The notes: generated by a model from the letters alone, not told the origin. Shown: positions 7,376 through 16,351, counted from the first letter of the stretch. The stretch: DNA of 64,000 nt from Subtercola lobariae (GCF_014640255.1 NZ_BMGP01000002.1:496001-560000); one strand, 5' to 3'. Program-made: numbers and translations.

Positions 7376-8629
7376 ATGCACCTCTCCACCCGCCGCCCCT
7401 TTCCGTGGCGCGTGCTCGTGGCCATTATTCTCATCGGGTTCATCTTGCGCGGGCCCATCATCGCGGTTGCACCCATCAGCGGAATCATGCGATCCGATCT
7501 GGGACTGAACGCCGCACAGTTCGGGCTGGTCACGAGCCTTCCCGTGTTGTGTTTCGCCGTGGTGACGCCGTTTGCTTCGTACTTCGTGGGCAAAGGCGGG
7601 GCGAACTTCGCCACGATGATCGCGATTCTCGGTGTGGGCGTGGGGTCGATCATCCGCTCAGCCGGCGGAGTCGAGGCCGTCTTCGTGGGCACCATCGTGA
7701 TGGGGGCGTTCATCACGGTCGGCAACGTGGTTATTCCGGTGATCATTCGGCGCGATATTTCGCCCGAACGCGTGGCGATCGTCACGGGTTCGTACACCTC
7801 AGCTCTCAATGTGGGTTCGATGATCACCTCGGTGGCTACCGCTCCCCTAGCGCTGGCGTTCGGCTGGCAGATCGCACTGCTCAGCTGGACGGGGTTTGTG
7901 ATCATCGCCGCGATCGGCTGGCTGGTGGCCATCGGGCCGCGGGCGGCGTTTACGGTCGGGCCCCTGAAACCACTCATCGAAACCGGGGCCGGCGATACGG
8001 TGGCCATCGACACGAGCTCGGTTCCGAGCATCCGGGGCACGAGGCCACAGACCTGGCGCAATGCGTCGGCTGTGCTGCTGTCGTTGGCGTTTGCGGGGCA
8101 GGCCTTCACGTACTACGGGCTCACCGCCTGGTTTCCGAGCATTCTCGAAGACGAGGTGGGGTTCTCGGTGACCGCTGCGGGGTCGAGTTCGTCGATTTTT
8201 CAGATCGCTGCGGTGATCGGTGCGCTCGGTGCGCCTCTGCTGTCGCGGCGCATCGGGGTGCCGCGAACGCTCGCCATCGTTGCGGTGTTCTGGCTGAGCT
8301 GCCCCATCGGACTGCTGCTGGCGCCCGGCGCCTGGCTGGCCTGGGGGTTCACCGGCGGCGTCGCCCAGGGCGGCGGAATCACGCTGGTCTTCGTTCTCAT
8401 TGTGCAACTGGCGATGAACGGCACACACGCGCGGCGCCTGTCGGCCATGATTCAGGGGGTCGGCTATGCGCTGGGCGCAACGTCGCCCACGCTCATCGGC
8501 GCGGTGCACGATGCCACGGGCGGCTGGCAGCTGCCCATCGTGGTACTCGGCATCGGCACGCTCACCTTCACGGTGGCCGGCCTGGCGGGCGCCATTCGCG
8601 CCACGCGGGTGCTCGCGCCTGACGTATGA
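7376..8629 (+). CDS. MFS transporter, CynX/NimT-like
   Basis: Twelve-helix MFS protein of 417 residues. The N-terminal pattern (FILRGPIIAVAPISGIM, helix 1) and overall length match the cyanate/2-nitroimidazole transporter-like family (CynX/NimT). Members export or import small organic anions and drugs; the actual substrate is unknown. The central loop between helices 6 and 7 holds a short acidic stretch (about 200-225). It diverges from the MFS gene at 5925-7259 and shares its 116-nt control region with twin inverted repeats. No cyanase or nitroreductase lies nearby. Confidence 0.88.
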   Translation: MHLSTRRPFPWRVLVAIILIGFILRGPIIAVAPISGIMRSDLGLNAAQFGLVTSLPVLCFAVVTPFASYFVGKGGANFATMIAILGVGVGSIIRSAGGVEAVFVGTIVMGAFITVGNVVIPVIIRRDISPERVAIVTGSYTSALNVGSMITSVATAPLALAFGWQIALLSWTGFVIIAAIGWLVAIGPRAAFTVGPLKPLIETGAGDTVAIDTSSVPSIRGTRPQTWRNASAVLLSLAFAGQAFTYYGLTAWFPSILEDEVGFSVTAAGSSSSIFQIAAVIGALGAPLLSRRIGVPRTLAIVAVFWLSCPIGLLLAPGAWLAWGFTGGVAQGGGITLVFVLIVQLAMNGTHARRLSAMIQGVGYALGATSPTLIGAVHDATGGWQLPIVVLGIGTLTFTVAGLAGAIRATRVLAPDV

Positions 8630-8719
8630 CGTATGACCGCGAGTCTCGTGCGCTCGGACACTCGGAGCGTCGATGGCCTGGCGATCAGCGGCCCGTGGTT
8701 GGCCCGGGCGACCGACAGG

Positions 8720-9271
8720 TCAGGCTATCGGCTTGCCGAGGCCCTCGATCACTTCGGCACCCGGCAGTCGAGCGAGGAGGGTGCCCGGCACGATCAGCTT
8801 CGACCGGCGGATGCCCGAACCGATCACCACGAGCGCACTCGCGGCCACGGCGCTGTCGATGAGCACAGGCCACCCCTCGGGCAGGCCGATGGGCGTGATT
8901 CCGCCGAACTCCATGCCGGTCAGCTCGGTCGCGCTCTCGCGCGCCAAGAACGACGCCTTGCGCACGTCGAGCCGGCGGCGCACCACGCCGTTCACGTCGG
9001 CTCGCGTCGCCGCTGACACGAGGCAGGCCGCGATACGCTCGTCGCCGTCTCGCCGCCCGGCCACGATGACGCAGTTCGCGAGCGCCTCAGCCTCGAGGCC
9101 ATACGCCTCTTGGGTGGCAGCGGTGTCGCTGAGCTCAGGATCGATCTCGACCACTCCGACTTGATCGGTGAGATCGAGCATCCGGAGCATGTCGAACACG
9201 CTCGCCGAGACGAGTTCGGGGTGCTCAGAGACGGGGAGAGTGTTCAGTGTGCCGAGCTGAAAGGTGCCCAT
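8720..9271 (-). CDS. YbaK/ProX-type aminoacyl-tRNA deacylase
   Basis: Single-domain protein (183 residues) of the YbaK/EbsC family, which hydrolyses mischarged aminoacyl-tRNAs such as Cys- or Ala-tRNA(Pro) in the cytoplasm. Seen: the conserved strand VIVAGRRDGDERIAACLV, the region RKASFLARESATELTGMEFGGITPIGLP, where family members carry the substrate-binding Lys and the GG-x-x-P-(I/V)-G motif, and the hydrophobic C-terminal strands. ATG 9271 gives a standard N-terminus; an upstream ATG at 9289 is possible. It starts 7 nt after the drug-type MFS gene and is probably in the PadR-MFS operon. Confidence 0.85.
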   Translation of the reverse strand: MGTFQLGTLNTLPVSEHPELVSASVFDMLRMLDLTDQVGVVEIDPELSDTAATQEAYGLEAEALANCVIVAGRRDGDERIAACLVSAATRADVNGVVRRRLDVRKASFLARESATELTGMEFGGITPIGLPEGWPVLIDSAVAASALVVIGSGIRRSKLIVPGTLLARLPGAEVIEGLGKPIA

Positions 9272-9278
9272 GACTCCA

Positions 9279-10994
9279 TCATGGGGCATCGGCCGCGTGC
9301 TTCGCGCCGGCCGCATGCGCACCCGCGCCGCCCGCCGCATGCGCACCCGCGCCACCCGCCGCAGCTGCGCCTGCCGTGCTCGCTGAGCCCGCGTCAGTTA
9401 CGCCTGCTGCGTCACCAGCGGGCGCACCCGCGTGCGCACCCGCGGCAGCCCCGGCACCCGGCTTCTGCTGCGCGTCGCCGCCCCAGGTGTTCACTCGCTT
9501 CGGCAGCATGAACACGAGCAAGAACGCCAGCACGGCGAACGCCGCGCTCACCAGCATGGCCGAGGCCGCCGCGTTGGTGAACCCCGTGGCTACCGCCTGC
9601 GGCGAGTGACCCGTGATGGTCAGCGAACCGAACAACACACTGCCGATGATGGCGATACCCACCGCACTACCGATGCGTTGCACGGCGGAGATGACCGCGC
9701 TGGCCGAACCCGCGTCTTTCCGGTTGACCGTAGCGACGATGAATTGCAGGTTCGGCGCGATGAAGAATCCGTTGCCGAGCCCGGCGATGAACAGCGGCGC
9801 CAGCAGTAGCCAGTTGGTGAGATCGGCCGGGGCCGTGTTCGAGAGCACCAGCCACAGCCAGATCAGCCCGACCGAAACAAGCCCCGTGCCGATGATCAGA
9901 ACGGTTCGGCCGAGTCGCGCCGACAAGCGGTTGCTCTGCGACGAGCTGATAATCGAACCCACCGCGAACGGAATAGAGACCACACCCGACTCGAGCGGCG
10001 TATGAGCCAAACCGGTTTGCCAGAGAATCGAGATCGTAAAGAAGATGCTGGTGAAAGCGGCGAAATAGACCAGCGCCAGCACCACACCTCCGGTGAACGA
10101 TGGGTGCGAGAACAGGCTCGGCGGCACGAGGGGCACACGGTCACGCTTCGTGTACCAAACCTCCCAGAATCCGAAGGCCGCGAGCAGCAGCACACCCAGG
10201 GCGAGAACGAGATAGGTCCAGAGCGGCCAGCCTTCGTCTTGCCCCTGAATCAGCGGCACCAGAAGGGCGACGAAGCCGCCCGACACCAGAATCACGCCGA
10301 TCCAGTCGACGCCTCCCCCACTCTGGGTCTCGGCCGTGCTGCGCTTCGGCAGCCACATCGCGGCCGCGATCAGCGCCGCGACTCCGAACGGCAGGTTCAC
10401 CCAGAACACCAGGCGCCAGCCGTTCTCGTCGCCGAATGCCTGAATCAGCAGACCGCCGACGATGGGGCCGAGAGCCGAGGCCACACCGATCACCGCACCC
10501 ATGATGGCGAACGCGCGGCCACGCGCCTTGCCCTGAAAGAGCAATTGGATGTACGCGGTGACCGACGGAACGAAAATACCGCCCGCAAGCCCCTGAATCA
10601 CCCGCGACACCACCAGCTCAGTGTCGTTCTGCGCCAGCCCACACGTGAAGCTCGCCACCGTGAACAGTGCGATGCCGGTAAAGAACACCCACTTGTGCCC
10701 GATACGGTCGCCAAGCCGGCCGGCCGGTATCAGGGCGAGCCCGAAGGCGAGCGCGTAACCCGAGATGATCCACGAAAGCGTGGCCTCTGACGCATTCAGA
10801 TCGGTGCGGATGGTCGGCAGCGCCACGTTCACGATGGTGGTGTCAAGTAGGGCCATCGCCATGCCCACCAGCAACACAATGTAGGCACGCCAGGCGTTCT
10901 TCGAGACCGCGGGGCTGGGCGCGCCCACTGTCGATGAGCCGGGCGTCGGTGAGCCCGACGCCGGAGCGCCAGACCAGGCAGCAGAGTCAGACAT
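9279..10994 (-). CDS. MFS drug exporter, DHA2 (EmrB/QacA) family
   Basis: Fourteen-helix drug:H+ antiporter, 571 residues. Motifs seen: DTTIVNVALPTI in helix 1 (motif D1 of DHA2), GRLGDRIGHK between helices 2 and 3 (motif A) and the proline/glycine-rich motif C in helix 5. The last 65 residues are Ala/Gly/His low complexity, with GAGAHAAG units from a 24-bp repeat. ATG 10994 overlaps the PadR gene stop by 8 nt and has AAAGG 9 nt upstream; a TTG at 11003 is an alternative. The coupling implies the PadR protein represses its own operon and releases it when it binds an exported compound. Confidence 0.92.
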   Translation of the reverse strand: MSDSAAWSGAPASGSPTPGSSTVGAPSPAVSKNAWRAYIVLLVGMAMALLDTTIVNVALPTIRTDLNASEATLSWIISGYALAFGLALIPAGRLGDRIGHKWVFFTGIALFTVASFTCGLAQNDTELVVSRVIQGLAGGIFVPSVTAYIQLLFQGKARGRAFAIMGAVIGVASALGPIVGGLLIQAFGDENGWRLVFWVNLPFGVAALIAAAMWLPKRSTAETQSGGGVDWIGVILVSGGFVALLVPLIQGQDEGWPLWTYLVLALGVLLLAAFGFWEVWYTKRDRVPLVPPSLFSHPSFTGGVVLALVYFAAFTSIFFTISILWQTGLAHTPLESGVVSIPFAVGSIISSSQSNRLSARLGRTVLIIGTGLVSVGLIWLWLVLSNTAPADLTNWLLLAPLFIAGLGNGFFIAPNLQFIVATVNRKDAGSASAVISAVQRIGSAVGIAIIGSVLFGSLTITGHSPQAVATGFTNAAASAMLVSAAFAVLAFLLVFMLPKRVNTWGGDAQQKPGAGAAAGAHAGAPAGDAAGVTDAGSASTAGAAAAGGAGAHAAGGAGAHAAGAKHAADAP

Positions 10995-11562
10995 GGGCGT
11001 CAACCTTTCGTCGCGCGGCTTCGTCTGCCACTATCGCGGGGATTTCGGATATGAGTTCTTCGTGCCAGGCGATTTCGGCCGCGAGGCGATGCTCACGGTG
11101 ATTCAGGGCGAACTTCTCGGCCACCGAGAGATACGGCAGTGCCCTTGCGTTCAGCCGCGAGACCTCGATGAGCTGAAGCTGCAGCAGCGCGAGCCGATGC
11201 TCCATGACCTCTGGTAGCTCGTCGAGCCGCTCAGGGTCGAGCCGGGTGAGCGCGAGATCGAACGGATCGGGTTTGATCGTGAATTGCGAGAGCCCATCGT
11301 GCCTGATGGTGACGAGCGCCCGGCGCCCGGCCTGGCTGATGGCGTAGACCTGCCGTTCGGGAAAGTTGCCTTCGCGTTCCACCCGAACCACATCGATGAG
11401 CCCCTCGCCGGCCAACCGCTTCATGGCTCCGTAGAGCGAGCCCACCGAGATGTCTGTCCACAACGAGACATGCTCTTCTTCGGCGAGCAGGCGCAGCTGG
11501 TGGCCGTGCATCTCGCCGTGCTGGGCGAAAGTGCCGAGAATGAAGAGCCTAATGGATGACAC
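10987..11562 (-). CDS. PadR-family transcriptional regulator
   Basis: Winged-helix repressor of the PadR family (about 191 residues). The N-terminal domain (SSIRLFILGTFAQHGEMHGH, residues 1-20, then GSLYGAMKRLAGEGLIDVV) is the PadR wHTH, and the C-terminal half is the helical dimerisation domain (Vir family C-terminal type). GTG at 11562 gives the canonical start with GAGAG 7 nt ahead; a TTG at 11580 extends the frame. It is the first gene of an operon with a DHA2 exporter and a YbaK-like protein, an arrangement usual for drug-responsive PadR proteins. Confidence 0.9.
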   Translation of the reverse strand: MSSIRLFILGTFAQHGEMHGHQLRLLAEEEHVSLWTDISVGSLYGAMKRLAGEGLIDVVRVEREGNFPERQVYAISQAGRRALVTIRHDGLSQFTIKPDPFDLALTRLDPERLDELPEVMEHRLALLQLQLIEVSRLNARALPYLSVAEKFALNHREHRLAAEIAWHEELISEIPAIVADEAARRKVDAHV

Positions 11563-11653
11563 CGAAGTACTCTCGCACAACTAGTCGCGTGTCGTCAACG
11601 CCGCACACGGGGTGCTTGACACCAGCGCGGGCTGCGTTCACAGCGCAATCGGG

Positions 11654-11659
11654 TAGGTT
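11654..11659 (+). promoter_or_regulatory. Leaderless -10 box of the SGNH hydrolase
   Basis: TAGGTT followed by 7 nt and GTG at 11667, with no ribosome site. The ideal TTGACA at 11616-11621 is too far (32 nt) to be its -35. Confidence 0.45.
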
Positions 11660-11666
11660 TTCGCTC

Positions 11667-12410
11667 GTGGCTACAGCACGACCATCCCGGCGCACCGCGG
11701 TGTCGATCAGCGTCGCCGTGGCCGTGCTTGCGATCATCGCCGTCGTGGTCACGGTGGCCATACTCCGCGGTCGCGGCACGCCGCACATCGATTCGGGAAC
11801 GGCGTCGCCAACGCCTGCGACCACCGCTACCGGGCAGCCCTCGACGACGCCGCTCGTGGTGTACCTCGGAAACTCGTTTGTGGGTGGGTCGGCCCAAGAC
11901 TCCGGCCCGCAGGATCGCTTTCCGGCGCTGATCTCCTCTGACCTGAACACCAACTGGATCGCCATCACCTCGGGCGGATCGGGCTACGTCGACCCCGGTG
12001 ACGACGGGCTCACCTTCGACGACCTCGCCGGCGAGGTGCCCGAGAACGCTTCGCTCGTGGTCATCATGGGCAGCGACGACGATGCCGGCTACCCTGCCGC
12101 GAAGATCATGGATGCCGCACTCACCACTCTGCAGACCATCCGTCAGCGCGCGCCGCAGGCTCAGGTGCTCGTCATCAGCACTCCCTGGGTGAGCGCCGAC
12201 CCGCCTGCCGGCATTCTCACCTCGCGCGACGCGGTTAGCGACGCGGCGCATTTCGACAACCTGCCCTATATCGACCCCATCGCCGATGGCTGGTGGGTCA
12301 CCGGCCCGCCCGAACAGATCGGCGACGACGGGCTGCACCCCACAGACCTCGGGCACGCCCAAATGGCGGAGAGACTCGAGCCGGTCATCCGGCAGCTGCT
12401 CGGGCAGTAG
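11667..12410 (+). CDS. Membrane-anchored SGNH/GDSL-type hydrolase
   Basis: Predicted extracellular esterase or lipase-like hydrolase, 247 residues, held by an N-terminal membrane segment (about residues 12-34) followed by a Thr/Pro-rich linker. Block I reads VYLGNSFVGG, so the usual GDS is GNS; block V is DGLHPTDLGH, which provides the Asp/His pair; the GGSG segment (about 110) fits the oxyanion Gly block. Substitution of Asp by Asn in GDS occurs in the family. GTG 11667 is chosen because of the leaderless TAGGTT box; longer frames upstream overlap the divergent PadR gene. Confidence 0.82.
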   Translation: MATARPSRRTAVSISVAVAVLAIIAVVVTVAILRGRGTPHIDSGTASPTPATTATGQPSTTPLVVYLGNSFVGGSAQDSGPQDRFPALISSDLNTNWIAITSGGSGYVDPGDDGLTFDDLAGEVPENASLVVIMGSDDDAGYPAAKIMDAALTTLQTIRQRAPQAQVLVISTPWVSADPPAGILTSRDAVSDAAHFDNLPYIDPIADGWWVTGPPEQIGDDGLHPTDLGHAQMAERLEPVIRQLLGQ

Positions 12411-12445
12411 CCAACAGCGCCGTGCTACCCAGCAACGAATCGGTC

Positions 12446-12550
12446 ATGAGCAAACACAGCTGGAGCGAGTGGCAGGAGTTGAACACTGCATCTTCGACCG
12501 GGAAGGCCGACAGTCTGACATTGAAATACACTCGCAAGCGGTGGTGCTGA
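12446..12550 (+). CDS. Possible small protein, 34 residues
   Basis: A short frame from ATG 12446 (MSKHSWSEWQELNTASSTGK...) lies in the 200-nt gap after the SGNH hydrolase. It is polar and basic, ends in Cys, and contains two Trp. The codon third positions are less GC-rich than in neighbouring genes and there is no good ribosome site. It could be chance. Nothing else is visible in this gap. Confidence 0.2.
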   Translation: MSKHSWSEWQELNTASSTGKADSLTLKYTRKRWC

Positions 12551-12612
12551 ACTGAATGTAGCCGAACCAGCTCCGCTGCCGCAACCCACGAGCTGCCAAC
12601 GAACGAGACGCG

Positions 12613-13731
12613 TTACTTTCGCAGCGTCTTCGCGAGCGCGAGGTACTCTTGCGGGGTCGCGTTCGGCAGGTAGGCCGAGCCGATGGCCGCGCCGATCACC
12701 GGCAGCGTCACCGGGTCGAGGTAGGCCATGTAGATCGTCTCGTGCGTCGGGTTGAACTTCGATTTGAATTTGAACAGCGTCGAGAACCCGTAGGCCGGCT
12801 CGAGCGTCTGGGCCAAGAAGGCGAGCAGCCGCGTCATGACGGTGGGCGGCTCGGGTTCTTCACCCGGCACCACGGGCTTCTCGGCCAATGGCGCCGCCGA
12901 CAGGCTGAGCACTTCGATACCGTCTTTCTGCATGTGCAACGCAGCAGACGCGATGATGAACTCCATGATTCCGCCGATGGAGTTGTCGCCCCGGCGCATG
13001 AAGTCGATGGTGTAGCTCACCACCTCGCCGTTTCGGTAGTCGGGCAGCCAGCTCGTGATCGCCTGCATCTGCCCGTCTGGCCCAAGCGCCAAGAACAGCT
13101 TCACCTCGGGGTCTTTAAGCTCGGGCATCGCGCCGAGCGTGAAGCCCATTTCGGGCAGTTCTTTCTCGGCGACCCACTGCTCGCTGATGGCAGTGATCTG
13201 GTTCGAGAGTGACGTCGGCAGGTCATCCCACGTCGTCCAGAGCGTCGTGATGCCCTCTTTGTTGCCTCGATTCAGCGCCTGCCGCACCTTCTGCCAGGGT
13301 TTACCGGCCATGTCGAGCGTCACTGGGCTCATCAGGGTCTCTTCGCCGACCGACATGTACTGCCAATCGAGAGCCTGAAACACCGGCAGGTATCGCTCGT
13401 GAAAGCTGTAGAACACCGGAATGTAGCTGTTCTCGTCGCAGAAGGCGATGAATCCGTTGATCGCTTCGCTACCGCGCTCCGGCGCACAAATGGGGTCTGA
13501 CAAGGTAATGGCGACCCCATTGATGACGCGATACGCCACCGAGGCCTCGCCGTCATCGCTGAACCAGTACACGTTGCCCGCCCAGGTGCCCATAAAGCCC
13601 AGCGTTCCGCCGCCGTACTCCTTCAAAAGCGAACGAAAGTGCGTCTCCTCGGCCGAACTGCGGTGCTGACTGACGGCACTGAAGAGGTGGATGAGCGCCG
13701 CAACGGTCACCGCCCAGAACACCACCCCCAC
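12613..13731 (-). CDS. DUF2156 aminoacyl-PG synthase-like domain (3' part of a frame-broken gene)
   Basis: C-terminal catalytic part of an MprF-type protein (DUF2156, phosphatidylglycerol lysyl/alanyl-transferase C-terminal fold), 372 residues. It begins with one membrane segment (VVFWAVTVAALIHLF) and continues with the GNAT-like tandem domain (GGTLGFMGTW, AYRVINGVAITLSDP, MRRGDNSIGGIMEFII), which in relatives moves an amino acid from aminoacyl-tRNA to phosphatidylglycerol. GTG 13731 has no ribosome site. The frame extends upstream to a stop near 13760 with sensible residues (AFAFGHQWVG). It and the membrane gene at 13553-14935 almost certainly form one coding sequence split by a single-base frameshift. 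Confidence 0.82.
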   Translation of the reverse strand: MGVVFWAVTVAALIHLFSAVSQHRSSAEETHFRSLLKEYGGGTLGFMGTWAGNVYWFSDDGEASVAYRVINGVAITLSDPICAPERGSEAINGFIAFCDENSYIPVFYSFHERYLPVFQALDWQYMSVGEETLMSPVTLDMAGKPWQKVRQALNRGNKEGITTLWTTWDDLPTSLSNQITAISEQWVAEKELPEMGFTLGAMPELKDPEVKLFLALGPDGQMQAITSWLPDYRNGEVVSYTIDFMRRGDNSIGGIMEFIIASAALHMQKDGIEVLSLSAAPLAEKPVVPGEEPEPPTVMTRLLAFLAQTLEPAYGFSTLFKFKSKFNPTHETIYMAYLDPVTLPVIGAAIGSAYLPNATPQEYLALAKTLRK

Positions 13732-14935
13732 CCACTGGTGACCGAATGCGAAAGCGCGTGCGCGTCACGAGGAGAATCACCACCACCGCGAGCGGCGCGA
13801 GTGCCGTCGCCAGAATCCAGATCAGACCCTCGAGGGCCTGCCCGTCATTCTCGGCCGGGAGCAAGGTGATCTCGCCGAGGCCGAGAGTACCGAACGCGAG
13901 CACGGCGAGCGCCACGTTCACCGCGATGGCCAGCACCCAGGCGAAATGGCGCCCCCGGCGCAGTCCGATCGCCGCGATGATCAAGAGCGCCAGCGGCACG
14001 AGCGCCATGAGCACCGATGCGACGCCGCTGGCACTGACCAGCGCGAGGTTTCGGTCACACTCGGCACTGAAATTGTCACTGCACGCAGCGAGGGTGGTGT
14101 CGGCATCCGGAAACGACGCTTCGAAAATGTACTGAACGAACGACAGCGGGCCATTGCCACCAGGCGGAATCAGCGCCACCAGGGGGCCAACTGCGGTGAT
14201 GGCCACGATGAGTGCGACGAGGTTGCGCGCCTCGCCCTGTGAGCTGCGGCCCCGGCGTTTGGCACGATCTTTCGGCCGCCACAGCACACCGAGCCCGAGA
14301 CCCGCCAACCCGGCGAGCAGGCGATAGAAGTTGTCTTGATCGCCGTTGTAGAGCACGAACATCGCCACGACGGCGAAGGTGATGAGGCGAATTCGGCGGC
14401 GCCACAGGGCTTGGGCGAATCCGCTGGCCGTCAGCAGAGCCCCGATGATGCCGATGGTGGGGTCGAGCGTGAAGTCGAACGCCGAACCGACGGCCCAGCT
14501 CTCGCCGAGGCCCACCCCGAGCTGCTGAATCACCACGCCCACGAGAATGCCCACGATGCCGGTCAGCAGAAACGCCGACGCCGTGCGCAACGAACCGATG
14601 AGACGCTCGCAGATCGCCAGTAGCGTGAGCGCCAGCAGAACGCTGATAATCAGGCTGACGACGTCGTTCGGCACGAAAAGTGCGGTCAGCGGGCTCCACC
14701 ACCAGCCGAGGTCGATGGTGGTGGGCACGCCGGCGGCCCAGACCAGTGAGTCGCCGCCTGTCGTGGCGGGTGTGGCAATCGTGCCCGTGATGATGCCGGT
14801 GGCGATGAGGATGATCGACAGCCCCACGCTGACTGGCGCCGCCCTGACATACTTGACTATCGCCCGTGCCATACCGCCGCTCGTGGAGGATGCGACATCC
14901 ACTTTCGGTGCGGCTTTTTCAGTCGACGTCGTCAC
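13553..14935 (-). CDS. Membrane part of DUF2156 protein (5' part of a frame-broken gene)
   Basis: N-terminal membrane half of the same protein. About 420 residues are meaningful: a short polar N-terminus, then some ten hydrophobic segments, rhomboid-like near residues 35-180, with a periplasmic loop bearing three Cys (LAACSDNFSAECDRN, about 282-296). After VILLVTRTRFRIRS (about residue 400) the frame turns into Gly/Arg/His-rich nonsense antisense-like sequence for 60 residues. The proper continuation is in the next frame at 12613-13731. ATG 14935 lies 10 nt after the esterase gene stop, so the two genes are cotranscribed. Confidence 0.8.
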   Translation of the reverse strand: MTTSTEKAAPKVDVASSTSGGMARAIVKYVRAAPVSVGLSIILIATGIITGTIATPATTGGDSLVWAAGVPTTIDLGWWWSPLTALFVPNDVVSLIISVLLALTLLAICERLIGSLRTASAFLLTGIVGILVGVVIQQLGVGLGESWAVGSAFDFTLDPTIGIIGALLTASGFAQALWRRRIRLITFAVVAMFVLYNGDQDNFYRLLAGLAGLGLGVLWRPKDRAKRRGRSSQGEARNLVALIVAITAVGPLVALIPPGGNGPLSFVQYIFEASFPDADTTLAACSDNFSAECDRNLALVSASGVASVLMALVPLALLIIAAIGLRRGRHFAWVLAIAVNVALAVLAFGTLGLGEITLLPAENDGQALEGLIWILATALAPLAVVVILLVTRTRFRIRSPVGGGGVLGGDRCGAHPPLQCRQSAPQFGRGDALSFAFEGVRRRNAGLYGHLGGQRVLVQR

Positions 14936-14945
14936 GAATCCTCGC

Positions 14946-16250
14946 TCACGGTTTGCTCAGCCCCAGTCTCGGGTACAGCGCGGCGTAGCCCGCCGCCAAG
15001 CCGCCGTCGAGCGCTGCGCCGTCGTGCCCGGCGCCCGGAATCTCGGTATAGGTCGCCTTCATTCCCGCCTTCACCGCCGCTTCATACGTGCGTTTCACGC
15101 CAGGCGCGAACGTGTCGTCGAGCGCCCCCGCCGTGAATACGGCCATCGTGTCGGGGTAGGTGCCCTTCGCCATGATGTTCGCCGGCCAGGTAGCCTCGTA
15201 GGCGGCCTTGTCACCGCCGAAGTAGTTCTTCGCCGTGCTCTTGTCTTCGACACCGGGGTACTCGTCGCCCGAAATGTCGACGATATTGCCGAACACTTTC
15301 GGGTATTTCGCGCCGAAGTAGGCCGCGCACTCACCGCCGTTCGAGAAGCCCTCGAAGGTCCAGTCTTTCGGGTCTTGCAGCACGTTGAAGTGCGAGCGCA
15401 CGTACGGCACCACGTCTTTCATGATGTACGTTTCGACCTTGCCGAGCGAGTCAGTGTCGAGACACATCGGGTCGACTGTGGGCGAACCGAGCTGATCGGG
15501 GTTGATGACGATGGGCGCGAGACCCTTGTTCGACGCCGCGAGCTTGTCGAGCATCGCCTTCGGGTCGTCGAGCCCGGGGCTGCCCGGCATGCCATTCAGT
15601 TGGATGATCACCGGCAGTGCCAGCGCATTCGCAACCAGCGCCGCTGGAGGCAGATAGGCGAGCGCCTTGCGGGCCACGAATCCGGAGTTCGTATTCGGAA
15701 TATCGATGGTGCCCACCGTGCCCTCCGCCGGCATGTTCGACGGCGGCGACCAGGTCTCATAGAGCGGCCCGGCCGGCGTCGGGCCGGGGGTGGGTGGATG
15801 CGAGCCGTTGGCATCGGGCACATCGAGCGGCTTCTCGGTACTCACTCCAATGAGGGCGGCGAGCGTCTTGGTGATGCCGATGCTCGCGTTCACCCCCAGG
15901 GTTCCGGTGAGCACAAAGACCACGATGGCGATGCCCGCGATCATCTTGCGCCACCATCGGGTGCCGAACAGACTCGCGATGGCCAGCCCCACGGCCGAGA
16001 AGGTCAGAACGATCCAGGTCGTGGTCTCCGGCAGAAACTGGGTGCCGAACAGATCCCATACCTGATCGGTGAGAAAAACGGTGAGCAACGCGATGCAGGC
16101 ACCACCGAGCAGGCCGACGAGCGCCGAAAGCAGCCAGATGACAGTGGGCCTGCGAAAGAGAAGATAGACCACGGCCGCACTACTCAACAGAACGAACGTG
16201 ATGATGACAGGCCCCTCAACGATGTTCAGGTTGAGGAGAAAATCTGGCAT
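14946..16250 (-). CDS. Membrane-anchored alpha/beta-hydrolase (esterase; possible aminoacyl-PG hydrolase)
   Basis: Four hydrophobic segments occupy about residues 12-32, 38-62, 80-95 and 105-125, followed by a Pro-rich linker and an extracellular putative esterase domain (antigen 85/esterase D type). The nucleophile elbow is GFSNGG (about 294-299), the acid probably in AGALDDTF, the base His in PGAGHDGAALDGGL. It is the first gene of an operon with a DUF2156 aminoacyl-phosphatidylglycerol synthase-like protein. In several bacteria such a synthase is paired with a secreted esterase that removes the amino acid from the lipid, so that role is a reasonable inference here; a mycolyltransferase-like or general esterase role is the alternative. 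Confidence 0.82.
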   Translation of the reverse strand: MPDFLLNLNIVEGPVIITFVLLSSAAVVYLLFRRPTVIWLLSALVGLLGGACIALLTVFLTDQVWDLFGTQFLPETTTWIVLTFSAVGLAIASLFGTRWWRKMIAGIAIVVFVLTGTLGVNASIGITKTLAALIGVSTEKPLDVPDANGSHPPTPGPTPAGPLYETWSPPSNMPAEGTVGTIDIPNTNSGFVARKALAYLPPAALVANALALPVIIQLNGMPGSPGLDDPKAMLDKLAASNKGLAPIVINPDQLGSPTVDPMCLDTDSLGKVETYIMKDVVPYVRSHFNVLQDPKDWTFEGFSNGGECAAYFGAKYPKVFGNIVDISGDEYPGVEDKSTAKNYFGGDKAAYEATWPANIMAKGTYPDTMAVFTAGALDDTFAPGVKRTYEAAVKAGMKATYTEIPGAGHDGAALDGGLAAGYAALYPRLGLSKP

Positions 16251-16319
16251 CGCTGCTCCCGCCGGCCGCGCCCTGCTCGGGCATACTCTGTGCGCTTAAT
16301 CTAGCGCCACCCGGGCCAG

Positions 16320-16351
16320 TAAGATTGCGGAGCCGGTAACGAAACACCGGC
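16320..16351 (+). promoter_or_regulatory. glyS promoter and leader hairpin
   Basis: A TAAGAT -10 box lies at 16320-16325. About 7 nt on, GCCGGT (16332-16337) and ACCGGC (16346-16351) can form a 6-bp stem with an 8-nt loop at the very 5' end of the transcript. No clear -35 is seen. The hairpin may stabilise the mRNA. Confidence 0.4.

Noticed and set aside
9279-11562. Integrated mobile resistance cassette
   Set aside because: No transposase, terminal repeats or change in base composition around the PadR-MFS-YbaK operon.
14547-16304. 585-residue plus-strand frame opposite the esterase and DUF2156 genes
   Set aside because: Composition is Arg/His/Gly rich and shows no motif; the minus-strand genes have membrane segments and catalytic motifs.
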